From positions 1 through 6,008 of the forward strand of contig JAEYTA010000109.1 in assembly GCA_023434265.1 (NCBI GenBank): 6,008 nt of DNA. The letters run 5' to 3'. A program made the translations under genes and the position numbers. The notes beneath the pieces are model-generated. The model saw only the letters and a program-made list of their open reading frames with translations, made no database searches and was not told the DNA's origin. Below, in pieces: positions 1 through 4,613 of this stretch. Numbering within the stretch: the stretch's first letter is position 1; each line of letters starts with the position of its first letter. The stretch is from Pseudomonadota bacterium (GTDB lineage: Bacteria; Pseudomonadota; Alphaproteobacteria; Caulobacterales; Caulobacteraceae).

Positions 1-568
1 GGTGCGGATCGTGCGGCTGCGGCATCAGCTGGCCGCCGGCGGGGGCAAGGCCCGGGCCGGAGCCGTAGATGCGCGGACCCGGCACGGAGCCGGCGCGGAT
101 GCCCTGCTCCAGCATCAGGTCGAGGAAGCGGCCCGAGTTGCCCAGGTCGCGCACGCTGGTGAAGCCGGCCTCGAGGTAGGAGCGGGCGCGACCGGCGCCG
201 GCCAGGGCGCGGACCACGTCGCCGTCCACCGACTGGTCGCGCGCGGCGACGGTGGACAGGTTCTCGCCGAAGCCCTCCTCCAGCAGCAGGTGGGTGTGGC
301 TGTCGATCAGGCCGGGGATGACGGCGCAGCGGCTCAGGTCGACGACGGTCGCGCCCTCGGGCGCGGCGAGGCCCTGGCCGACCTCGGCGACGCGGCGGCC
401 GCGGATGAGGATGTCGCGCGGACCGACCATGCGCCCGGCCTCGGAGTCGAACAGGTTCCCGGCGCGGACCACCGTCACGGGCTGCGGCGCGGGCTGGGCC
501 AGGGCGGCCGCGGGCAGGCAGGCGGCGACGAGGGCGGCGGCGCAGGCGGCGAGGGTCGAACGGGTCAT
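1..568 (-). CDS. Secreted metal-dependent amidohydrolase, N-terminal 189 residues (3' end outside window)
   Basis: The frame is open from ATG at 568 to the window edge with no stop, so the gene is cut by the window and only the N-terminus is visible. Residues 1-24 form a signal peptide with a hydrophobic Ala/Leu core and an ALA-Q cleavage site at 24/25, which predicts export. VAAC at 14-17 also fits a loose lipobox, so a lipoprotein is a weaker alternative. The mature part starts with the small beta domain typical of the superfamily, then PGLIDSHTH at 85-93. Its H91-x-H93 pair is the first metal-binding motif of the amidohydrolase TIM barrel. A second conserved stretch, GFTSVRDLG, follows and is typical of the imidazolonepropionase-like / Xaa-Pro dipeptidase-like subgroup. 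These enzymes hydrolyse amide or peptide bonds, but the substrate cannot be told here. Family members are usually 400-460 residues, so more than half is missing. The start is supported by GGAG five bases upstream. Confidence 0.88.
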   Translation of the reverse strand, partial: MTRSTLAACAAALVAACLPAAALAQPAPQPVTVVRAGNLFDSEAGRMVGPRDILIRGRRVAEVGQGLAAPEGATVVDLSRCAVIPGLIDSHTHLLLEEGFGENLSTVAARDQSVDGDVVRALAGAGRARSYLEAGFTSVRDLGNSGRFLDLMLEQGIRAGSVPGPRIYGSGPGLAPAGGQLMPQPHDPH

Positions 569-573
569 GGAGG

Positions 574-592
574 CTCCGGAGTTTGCTCCGGA
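574..592 (-). promoter_or_regulatory. Hairpin covering the ribosome binding site of the amidohydrolase
   Basis: A perfect 7-bp inverted repeat (575-581 with 586-592, loop of four at 582-585) lies just upstream of the ATG at 568. The Shine-Dalgarno GGAG read on the minus strand occupies 577-574, so three of its four bases lie inside the stem. The repeat is seen directly. That it limits translation is inference, and the region may instead be a duplicated SD-like octamer. Confidence 0.45.
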
Positions 593-648
593 ATGAGGCG
601 GCGCGGTCACGCGGCGGATGCGGGCGGCCGGATGAAATCGCGGTAAGC

Positions 649-678
649 TTGGCGCGACCGTCGGCGCGGCCCTAGAAC
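649..678 (+). promoter_or_regulatory. Candidate housekeeping promoter of the oxygenase gene
   Basis: TTGGCGC at 649-655 matches six of seven positions of the Caulobacter -35 consensus TTGACGS. CCTAGAAC at 671-678 matches seven of eight of the -10 consensus GCTANAWC. The spacer is 15 bases, one more than the usual 10-14. Initiation 6-9 bases past the -10 would fall at about 684-687, on or beside the GTG start, so the transcript may be leaderless or nearly so. Confidence 0.45.
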
Positions 679-683
679 GGGGC

Positions 684-1538
684 GTGAGCGATATGTCCCT
701 CTCCTTCGATCCCGGCGCACTGCGCACTGCGCTCGCCGCCGGCGACGGCGCGGCGGCGCACCGTCTGGCGGTGCTGACGGCCATGGGGCTGGGCGTGACG
801 CCGGACTGGGCCGCGGCGCTCGAGCTTCTGGCGCGGTCGGCCGACCTCGGCTTCGCGCCGGCGGGGGAGCAGCTGGCGCTGTTGCGCGGTCCCGGCGGGA
901 GCGTGGACATCGACGCATGGCTGGCCGCGCCGCGACCTCGGCCGCTGCTGCCCGGCGGGCCGGCGATCCTGGCCATCGACGGCTTCCTTTCCGCGGCGGC
1001 GTGCGACCACCTGTCGGCGCGGGCGGCCGCGATCAGCGCGCCGGCGCTGGTCTACGATCCGCGCACCGGCGCCGGCCGGCGCGACGCCGTGCGCACCAAC
1101 GACGCCGCCCGCTTCGAGCTGGCGGAGATGGACGTCGTGCTGGCCGTGGTGCGGGAGCGGATCGCGCGGGCCGCGGGCCTGCCGGTGGCCGGGCTCGAAT
1201 GGAGCCAGGTGCTGCGCTACGCGGTGGGCCAGACCTTCGACTGGCACGTCGACTGGCTGGACCCGGCCAATCCCGCCTACGCCGCCGACCTGGCGTGCGG
1301 CGGCCAGCGCATCGCCACCTGCCTGGTCTATCTGAACGACGACTACGAGGGCGGCGAGACGGCCTTCGAGACGGGGAATCTGCGCTGGCGGGGACGCAAG
1401 GGCGACGCCCTGCTGTGGGCCAACACCTTGCCGGACGGGACCGTCGACCGCCGCACGCGCCACGCCGGCCTGCCGCCCGTGAAGGGCGAGAAGCGGGTGC
1501 TGTCGCAATGGTTGAGGGGACGGTCGCCGGGTTCCTGA
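684..1538 (+). CDS. Prolyl-4-hydroxylase-type Fe(II)/2-oxoglutarate dioxygenase with Sel1-like N-terminus
   Basis: The 284-residue product has two parts. Residues about 15-68 are alpha-helical and fit a Sel1-like repeat (G.GV..D...AL.LL..SADLGFAPA). Residues about 93-280 form the double-stranded beta-helix of the P4Hc family. Iron ligands are visible as H188 and D190 in WHVD and H260 in RHAGLP, and K270 in GEKR is placed to bind the 2-oxoglutarate carboxylate. The family block YLNDDYEGGETAF is at 216-228 and GDALLWAN at 240-247. All catalytic residues are present, so it should be active. It probably hydroxylates a protein or peptide side chain in the cytoplasm, as there is no signal peptide. 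The substrate is unknown, and the helical part may recruit it. The start is GTG at 684 or ATG at 693 (281 residues). GGGG at 679-682 is better spaced for the ATG, while the promoter position would suit either. The gene ends 9 bp from the convergent fliE. Confidence 0.9.
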   Translation: MSDMSLSFDPGALRTALAAGDGAAAHRLAVLTAMGLGVTPDWAAALELLARSADLGFAPAGEQLALLRGPGGSVDIDAWLAAPRPRPLLPGGPAILAIDGFLSAAACDHLSARAAAISAPALVYDPRTGAGRRDAVRTNDAARFELAEMDVVLAVVRERIARAAGLPVAGLEWSQVLRYAVGQTFDWHVDWLDPANPAYAADLACGGQRIATCLVYLNDDYEGGETAFETGNLRWRGRKGDALLWANTLPDGTVDRRTRHAGLPPVKGEKRVLSQWLRGRSPGS

Positions 1539-1547
1539 CGAAGGCCG

Positions 1548-1847
1548 TCAGATCGGCATCCGCATGATCTCCTGGTAGGCCTGGATGACCTGGTCGCGCA
1601 CGGCCATGACGGTCTCCAGCGAGGCCTCGGCCGACGAGACGGCGGTGACCACGTCGATCAGGCTGCCCTGCCCCTGCACCGCCGAGGCCATCTGGGTCTC
1701 GGCCGCCCGCGAGGCGGCGGTCATGTCGCCCATGACGTTGGTCAGCAGTTCGGCGAAGCCCGACTGGGCGGGCGCCGCGGTCGGCGAGGTGGGCAGGGCG
1801 CCGCCCTGGACCGCCGCATAGGCCTTGGCCGCGAGCAAGGGGTTCAT
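1548..1847 (-). CDS. fliE: Flagellar hook-basal body complex protein FliE
   Basis: This is a 99-residue protein of typical FliE length (about 95-115). FliE sits between the MS ring with its export gate and the proximal rod, and is among the first substrates of the flagellar export apparatus. The N-terminus is the usual poorly conserved, Ala/Pro-rich segment. The hallmark is in the C-terminal half: SLIDVVTAVSSAEASLETVMAVRDQ followed (one residue later) by IQAYQEIMRMPI at the very end, the helix ending in the conserved EIMRMPI block. It is the last gene of the flgB-flgC-fliE operon. The ATG lies 9 bases after the flgC stop, and AAGG overlapping that stop is a Shine-Dalgarno at 7-base spacing, so translation is probably coupled to flgC. 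Its stop is only 9 bp from that of the convergent oxygenase gene, leaving no room for a separate terminator. Confidence 0.95.
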   Translation of the reverse strand: MNPLLAAKAYAAVQGGALPTSPTAAPAQSGFAELLTNVMGDMTAASRAAETQMASAVQGQGSLIDVVTAVSSAEASLETVMAVRDQVIQAYQEIMRMPI

Positions 1848-1856
1848 CGGTCAGCC

Positions 1857-2276
1857 TTACTTCTTGAGCAGGTCGAGGGTGCGCATCTCCATCGACCGCG
1901 CCGTCTCGATGACGTTGAGGTTGGCCTCGTAGGCGCGCTGCGCCTCGCGCATGTCCATGGCCTCGACGAGGGTGTCGACGTTGGGCCGCAGCACATAGCC
2001 CTCGGCGTTGGCGGCCGGGTGCGAGGGGTCGTACTCGGAGCGGAAGTCGCCCTGGTCGGGACGGACCTCGGCGAGGGTGACGCCGGTGGCGCCGTCGATC
2101 TCCTGGGCCCGGAACACCGGAATCTGCCGCCGGTAGGGCTCACCGCCGGCGACCTGGGCCGTCGACTGGGCGTTGGCGATGTTCTCGGCGATGATCCGCA
2201 TGCGCGACTGCTGCGCCTTGAGGGCGCTGGCGGCCACGGCCATGGCGTTGTTCCGCGGCGGGACGGGATCGGGCAT
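1857..2276 (-). CDS. flgC: Flagellar proximal rod protein FlgC
   Basis: The 139-residue protein matches the FlgC family in length and at both ends. The N-terminal rod/hook motif AMAVAASALKAQQSRMRIIAENIANAQST spans 11-39. The C-terminal coiled segment MREAQRAYEANLNVIETARSMEMRTLDLL ends the protein. These two helices pack together in all axial rod and hook proteins. FlgC is exported by the flagellar type III apparatus without a cleaved signal and forms part of the proximal rod on top of FliE and FlgB. The start is well fixed by a strong AGGGGAG at 2284-2290, spaced 7 bases from the ATG. That Shine-Dalgarno lies within the last codons of the small ORF upstream, and only 3 bases separate the two genes. 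Codon use is the local norm: 5 of 139 codons end in A or T. Confidence 0.96.
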   Translation of the reverse strand: MPDPVPPRNNAMAVAASALKAQQSRMRIIAENIANAQSTAQVAGGEPYRRQIPVFRAQEIDGATGVTLAEVRPDQGDFRSEYDPSHPAANAEGYVLRPNVDTLVEAMDMREAQRAYEANLNVIETARSMEMRTLDLLKK

Positions 2277-2279
2277 CGG

Positions 2280-2573
2280 CTAGCTCCCCTTGGAAGGCTT
2301 CAGCGCGTGGGTACAGAGCCTGGTCAGCTCGTCGAAAACGTCCCGAAGCGCATTGTTCTCTGCCGCCAGCAGGACGCCGTCCCGATAGAGGACCAAGTCG
2401 CTCCAGCCACGCGAGGCGGAGGAGATCGCACGGGCTGTCTGATCGGGCTCGGCCCCGAACTGATCCGCCCAACCGGCGAAGGATCGAGCCCAGTCGTTGT
2501 GGCCGTTCTGCCCGAGAAGGCCCGCCGCCTCGCGACAAAGCTCCCCGGCGCTCATCAACTCGTACCTGGACAT
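2280..2573 (-). CDS. Uncharacterised 97-residue ORF inserted between flgB and flgC
   Basis: I do not recognise this protein with confidence. It is intact, starts on the flgB stop (TGATG, one shared base) and ends 3 bases before flgC, so it should be co-transcribed and coupled. No Shine-Dalgarno precedes the first ATG. The ATG at codon 7 has AGG ten bases upstream and is an alternative start. The product is soluble and mostly helical, without signal or membrane segment. It has two Trp-containing helices (about 28-39), a GWSDLVLY strand at 56-63, and a closing helix with NNALRDVFDELTRLC at 73-87. The pattern of a short helix pair, then G..DLVL, then a helical end faintly recalls small DUF6966-type proteins; this is memory of a pattern, not a match. 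Codon use is foreign: 18 of 97 codons end in A/T, with AGG, CGA, ACA, TTG, TGT (twice) and CTT (three times). A lateral origin is inferred. Confidence 0.72.
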   Translation of the reverse strand: MSRYELMSAGELCREAAGLLGQNGHNDWARSFAGWADQFGAEPDQTARAISSASRGWSDLVLYRDGVLLAAENNALRDVFDELTRLCTHALKPSKGS

Positions 2574-2977
2574 CAGCGGCCAGGCGGCCGGGCGGCCATG
2601 CGCAGCATCTGCATGGACTTCTGGTAGAAGCCGATGGCCGCGTCGTAGGCCATGCGGCTCTCGGCCATCTTCAGCATCTGCTCCTCGACCACCACGGCGT
2701 TGCCGTCGAGCGTCGTCTCGGAGTCCGGCGCGGCGGTGGTGTCGAAGCGCGCGACCTGCCCCTGCGGGGCGATGTGCATGGCGCTGGTGCGCGCCATGAC
2801 GAGCGGACCGCCGCCGCGGAGGGCGGTGGCGAAGTCGGTCGGCAGCTGAAGATCACGGCCGACGTAGCCGGGCGTGTCGGCGTTGGCGACGTTCTGGGCG
2901 ATCACGCGCTGACGCTCGTCGAGCCAGTTCAGGCGGCCCTTTATCTGGCTGAGCAGCGGCAGGTCGGCGAAGCCCAA
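2573..2977 (-). CDS. flgB: Flagellar proximal rod protein FlgB (TTG start)
   Basis: FlgB forms the base of the flagellar rod with FlgC, after export through the FliP-type gate. The rod motif RQRVIAQNVANADTPGY at residues 22-38 is the family signature, and the C-terminus YDAAIGFYQKSMQMLRMAARPPGR is the matching helix. I place the start at TTG 2977, giving 134 residues, the usual size (130-138). GGAGAGAG at 2983-2990 is an excellent ribosome site 5 bases from it, and the product then begins MGFADLPLL as FlgB proteins do. The in-frame ATG at 3037 would add 20 residues unlike the family. It has no Shine-Dalgarno and lies inside a CtrA-type half-site. FlgB is the first gene of the minus-strand operon, and its stop overlaps the start of the small ORF by one base. 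Confidence 0.93.
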   Translation of the reverse strand: MGFADLPLLSQIKGRLNWLDERQRVIAQNVANADTPGYVGRDLQLPTDFATALRGGGPLVMARTSAMHIAPQGQVARFDTTAAPDSETTLDGNAVVVEEQMLKMAESRMAYDAAIGFYQKSMQMLRMAARPPGR

Positions 2978-2982
2978 GGCGT

Positions 2983-2990
2983 CTCTCTCC
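2983..2990 (-). promoter_or_regulatory. Ribosome binding site deciding the flgB TTG start
   Basis: GGAGAGAG on the minus strand, followed by ACGCC and TTG, is the strongest Shine-Dalgarno in the flgB leader. It is what favours TTG 2977 over the upstream ATG 3037. Confidence 0.75.
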
Positions 2991-3016
2991 GGGCGCGGAT
3001 CGCCCACGGTTCGATG

Positions 3017-3049
3017 GGCAGAAACTGCCGCCTCCATGGTTAATGGAGG
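3017..3049. promoter_or_regulatory. Two adjacent inverted repeats in the flgB promoter/leader
   Basis: The first dyad pairs 3031-3037 (CCTCCAT) with 3043-3049 (ATGGAGG) around a 5-base centre, and overlaps the CtrA boxes. The second pairs 3017-3021 (GGCAG) with 3025-3029 (CTGCC) around AAA. They may be an operator, or hairpins in the flgB transcript leader if transcription begins upstream of them. The repeats are seen directly; the function is unknown. Confidence 0.35.
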
Positions 3050-3074
3050 GTTATCTCAACGCGGCGTTAACCAT
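3036..3074. promoter_or_regulatory. Divergent CtrA-type binding region for flgBC-fliE and fliOP
   Basis: Two exact copies of TTAACCAT, the CtrA half-site form, face away from each other: on minus at 3043-3036 and on plus at 3067-3074. Two longer boxes abut in the same stretch. They are TTAA-N7-TTAT on plus (3040-3054) and TTAA-N7-TTGA on minus (3070-3056), each one base off the TTAA-N7-TTAA consensus. In Caulobacter crescentus both flgBC-fliE and fliP are early flagellar genes under CtrA control, so this block is the expected control point. No convincing -10 element or sigma-54 -24/-12 pair was found beside it. Binding itself is inferred. Confidence 0.75.
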
Positions 3075-3125
3075 ACCGGCGGGAGTCTGCAGTCGCCGGA
3101 ATCAGTGCCGGCGGGGCTTCGCTGC

Positions 3126-3395
3126 ATGAATTTCCTCGACCTGCTTCGGGCCCTTTTCGCCCTGGCCTTCACCCTCGGCATCATCGGCCTGGCGGCCTGG
3201 GCGGCGCGACGTTACGCGCCGCAGCTGCTGGCGAAGCTGAGCGCCGACCGCGGCGAGCGGCGCATGCAGGTGGTCGAGACCCTGGTGCTGGATCCCGCCC
3301 GCCGGCTGGTGCTGGTGCGGATCGACGCCGAAGAGCGGCTGATCCTGCTCGGCGAGGGTCGCGAACTGATCGAGCCGCGCGGGGACGCAAAGTGA
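3126..3395 (+). CDS. fliO: Flagellar export-gate assembly protein FliO
   Basis: FliO is a small inner-membrane protein that helps FliP assemble into the flagellar type III export gate. This 89-residue copy has the expected plan: one N-terminal membrane helix (about residues 8-27) followed directly by basic residues, WAARRYAP. A short cytoplasmic beta-rich domain follows, with RRMQVVETLVLDPARRLVLVRID, the usual FliO core in which R-L-V-L-V follows a D. It is at the short end of the family, as often in alphaproteobacteria. I chose ATG 3126 because the next ATG upstream in frame (3036) would place 30 polar residues before the membrane helix and lies inside the CtrA region. GGGG at 3113-3116 is a moderate ribosome site. 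The stop overlaps the fliP start by four bases (GTGA), so the two are translationally coupled. Confidence 0.9.
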   Translation: MNFLDLLRALFALAFTLGIIGLAAWAARRYAPQLLAKLSADRGERRMQVVETLVLDPARRLVLVRIDAEERLILLGEGRELIEPRGDAK

Positions 3396-4207
3396 AGCTC
3401 GCCGCCGTCGTCGCCGTCCCCAGCCGCGCGGAGCTGAAGCGCGCGGCGCTGCTGTCGCTGCTGACCACCGCCTTCTGCCTGATCTGGCCGCTGGCGGCGC
3501 TGGCCCAGGAGGCGGCGCAGTCGGGAGCGGCCATCAACATCGACCTGGGCACCGGCTCGGGCCTGACCCAGCGGGTGGTGCAGCTGGTCGGTCTGATGAC
3601 GGTGCTGTCGCTGGCCCCGTCGATCGTGATCATGACCACCAGTTTCGTGCGGATCGTGGTGGTGCTGAGCCTGCTGCGGACGGCGCTGGGCATGCAGCAG
3701 TCGCCGCCCAACGCGGTGCTGGTGTCGCTGGCCCTGTTCCTGAGCGCCATCGTCATGGCCCCGACCTGGCAGGACGCCTATGATTCGGGCATCCGGCCGC
3801 TCATGGACCAGCAGATGGAGCTGCCCCAGGCCTTCGACGCGGCGTCGGAACCTGTGAAGACTTTCATGCTGGGCCAGGTGGACCAGGACGACCTCGCCCT
3901 GTTCACCCGGCTGTCACGGATCGAGGCCCCGCAGAGCGCCGAGGACCTGCCCCTGCGGGTGGTCACGCCGGCCTTCATGATCAGCGAGTTGAAGCGGGCT
4001 TTCGAAATCGGATTTCTCCTTTTCGTTCCGTTCCTTGTGATCGACCTGGTGGTCGCGAGCGTGCTCATGTCGATGGGCATGATGATGCTGCCGCCGGTGG
4101 TCGTTTCGCTGCCCTTCAAGCTGATCTTCTTCGTGCTCGTGGACGGCTGGAGACTGGTCGCCGGAAGCCTCGTGGAGAGCTTCCAGAGGGCGTCCGGAAC
4201 AGGGTAA
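3392..4207 (+). CDS. fliP: Flagellar type III export gate protein FliP
   Basis: FliP forms, with FliQ and FliR, the helical export pore inside the MS ring. The 271-residue protein has a cleavable signal peptide, unusual among export-gate proteins but normal for FliP. Its basic n-region runs to about 17, the hydrophobic core is at 20-37, and ALA-QEA gives a cleavage site at 38/39. Family blocks follow. PSIVIMTTSFVRIVVVLSLLRTALG lies at 76-100 and QSPPNAVLVSLALFL at 103-117. The long periplasmic segment spans about 125-200. Near the end come FEIGFLLFVPFLVIDLVVASVLMSMGMMMLPP (204-235) and LPFKLIFFVLVDGW (240-253). Four membrane segments are visible. The GTG start overlaps the fliO stop in GTGA. 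fliQ, fliR and flhB do not follow and must lie elsewhere. C. crescentus fliP is an early, CtrA-controlled gene, consistent with the shared upstream region here. Confidence 0.97.
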   Translation: MKLAAVVAVPSRAELKRAALLSLLTTAFCLIWPLAALAQEAAQSGAAINIDLGTGSGLTQRVVQLVGLMTVLSLAPSIVIMTTSFVRIVVVLSLLRTALGMQQSPPNAVLVSLALFLSAIVMAPTWQDAYDSGIRPLMDQQMELPQAFDAASEPVKTFMLGQVDQDDLALFTRLSRIEAPQSAEDLPLRVVTPAFMISELKRAFEIGFLLFVPFLVIDLVVASVLMSMGMMMLPPVVVSLPFKLIFFVLVDGWRLVAGSLVESFQRASGTG

Positions 4208-4218
4208 ATCCCCAGCCT

Positions 4219-4247
4219 GCAAGGCTTTCAGCGGCAAAGCCGCTTGC
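4219..4247 (+). terminator. Hairpin after fliP, possible terminator without a U tract
   Basis: GCAAGGCTTT at 4219-4228 can pair with AAAGC (4236-4240) and CTTGC (4243-4247), giving about ten base pairs with a two-base bulge and a CAGCGGC loop, 11 bases after the fliP stop. An alternative stem pairs AGCGGC 4230-4235 with GCCGCT 4239-4244. No T run follows, so it may be a weak terminator or an RNA-processing or stability element. Confidence 0.35.
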
Positions 4248-4283
4248 CATGCGGCGAAAAAGCGGCGTTGATCACCCGGTCAT

Positions 4284-4303
4284 CGCCCCGGAATCGGGGG
4301 GCG
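4284..4303 (+). other. GC-rich hairpin in the hup leader
   Basis: CGCCCCG (4284-4290) can pair with the G-rich CGGGGGGCG (4295-4303) around GAAT, with two unpaired G. It ends 10 bases before the GGGAAA ribosome site of the HU gene. No convincing -35/-10 pair was found between 4208 and 4328; TTGATCA at 4268 is only a weak -35 candidate. Its role is unknown. Confidence 0.3.
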
Positions 4304-4328
4304 AACTTCAATCGGGAAACGACCCACA

Positions 4329-4607
4329 ATGACCACTCAAGCCGAACTCATCGCCGCCGTCGCCAAGGACGCGGGCGTCAGCCAAGCCGACGCCGGCCGC
4401 GTCCTCGACGCCGTCGTCAAGAACATCCACAAGTCGCTGACCTCGGGCCAGGACGTGCGCATCTCGAACCTCGGCGTGTTCGACACCGCCGAGCGCGCCG
4501 CCCGCGAAGGCCGCAACCCGGCCACCGGCGCGACCATCAAGATCGCCGCCTCGAAGGCCGTGCGCTTCCGCGTGTCGAAGCCGCTGAAGGACGCGGTCAA
4601 CAAGTAA
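4329..4607 (+). CDS. hup: HU-family nucleoid DNA-binding protein
   Basis: HU dimers bend and compact DNA with little sequence preference. The 92-residue product has the full family length and layout. N-terminal helices at 3-40 include ELIAAVAKDAGVSQADAGRVLDAVVKNI, and the strand ISNLGVFDTAERAAREGRNPATG leads into the DNA-binding arm. The signature GRNPATG is at 61-67, and its proline is the residue that intercalates DNA in HU. The protein ends in VRFRVSKPLKDAVNK, typical of HU rather than IHF. The sequence MTTQAELIAAVA at the N-terminus fits alphaproteobacterial HU. The start at ATG 4329 is supported by GGGAAA at 4314-4319. Codon use is strongly biased to C-ending codons, as expected of an abundant protein. 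It follows fliP by 121 bases containing two hairpins, so it probably has its own promoter. It converges on the TPR gene with only 6 bases between stops. Confidence 0.95.
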   Translation: MTTQAELIAAVAKDAGVSQADAGRVLDAVVKNIHKSLTSGQDVRISNLGVFDTAERAAREGRNPATGATIKIAASKAVRFRVSKPLKDAVNK

Positions 4608-4613
4608 GACGGA

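Noticed and set aside
2..646. Long plus-strand open frame across the amidohydrolase
   Set aside because: Its Gly/Ala/Asp-rich product has no family motif, while the opposite strand encodes a clear signal peptide and PGLIDSHTH motif. It is an antisense shadow caused by high GC.
672..1508. Long minus-strand frame opposite the oxygenase
   Set aside because: The product is low-complexity Arg/Gln/Gly-rich with no domain, whereas the plus strand carries every catalytic residue of a P4H enzyme.
2019..2627. Plus-strand frame antisense to flgC, the small ORF and the end of flgB
   Set aside because: It has no recognisable motif and is explained by the codon bias of the flagellar genes on the minus strand. 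I therefore trust the minus-strand small ORF, which also has operon-like junctions.
3036..3125. N-terminal extension of fliO from ATG 3036
   Set aside because: The 30 extra residues are polar and unlike FliO, lie over the CtrA boxes, and lack a ribosome site. ATG 3126 gives a normal FliO.
2978..3125. Sigma-54 promoter for the rod operon
   Set aside because: No TGGCAC-N5-TTGC pair was found on either strand; the boxes present are CtrA-like, as expected for early flagellar genes.
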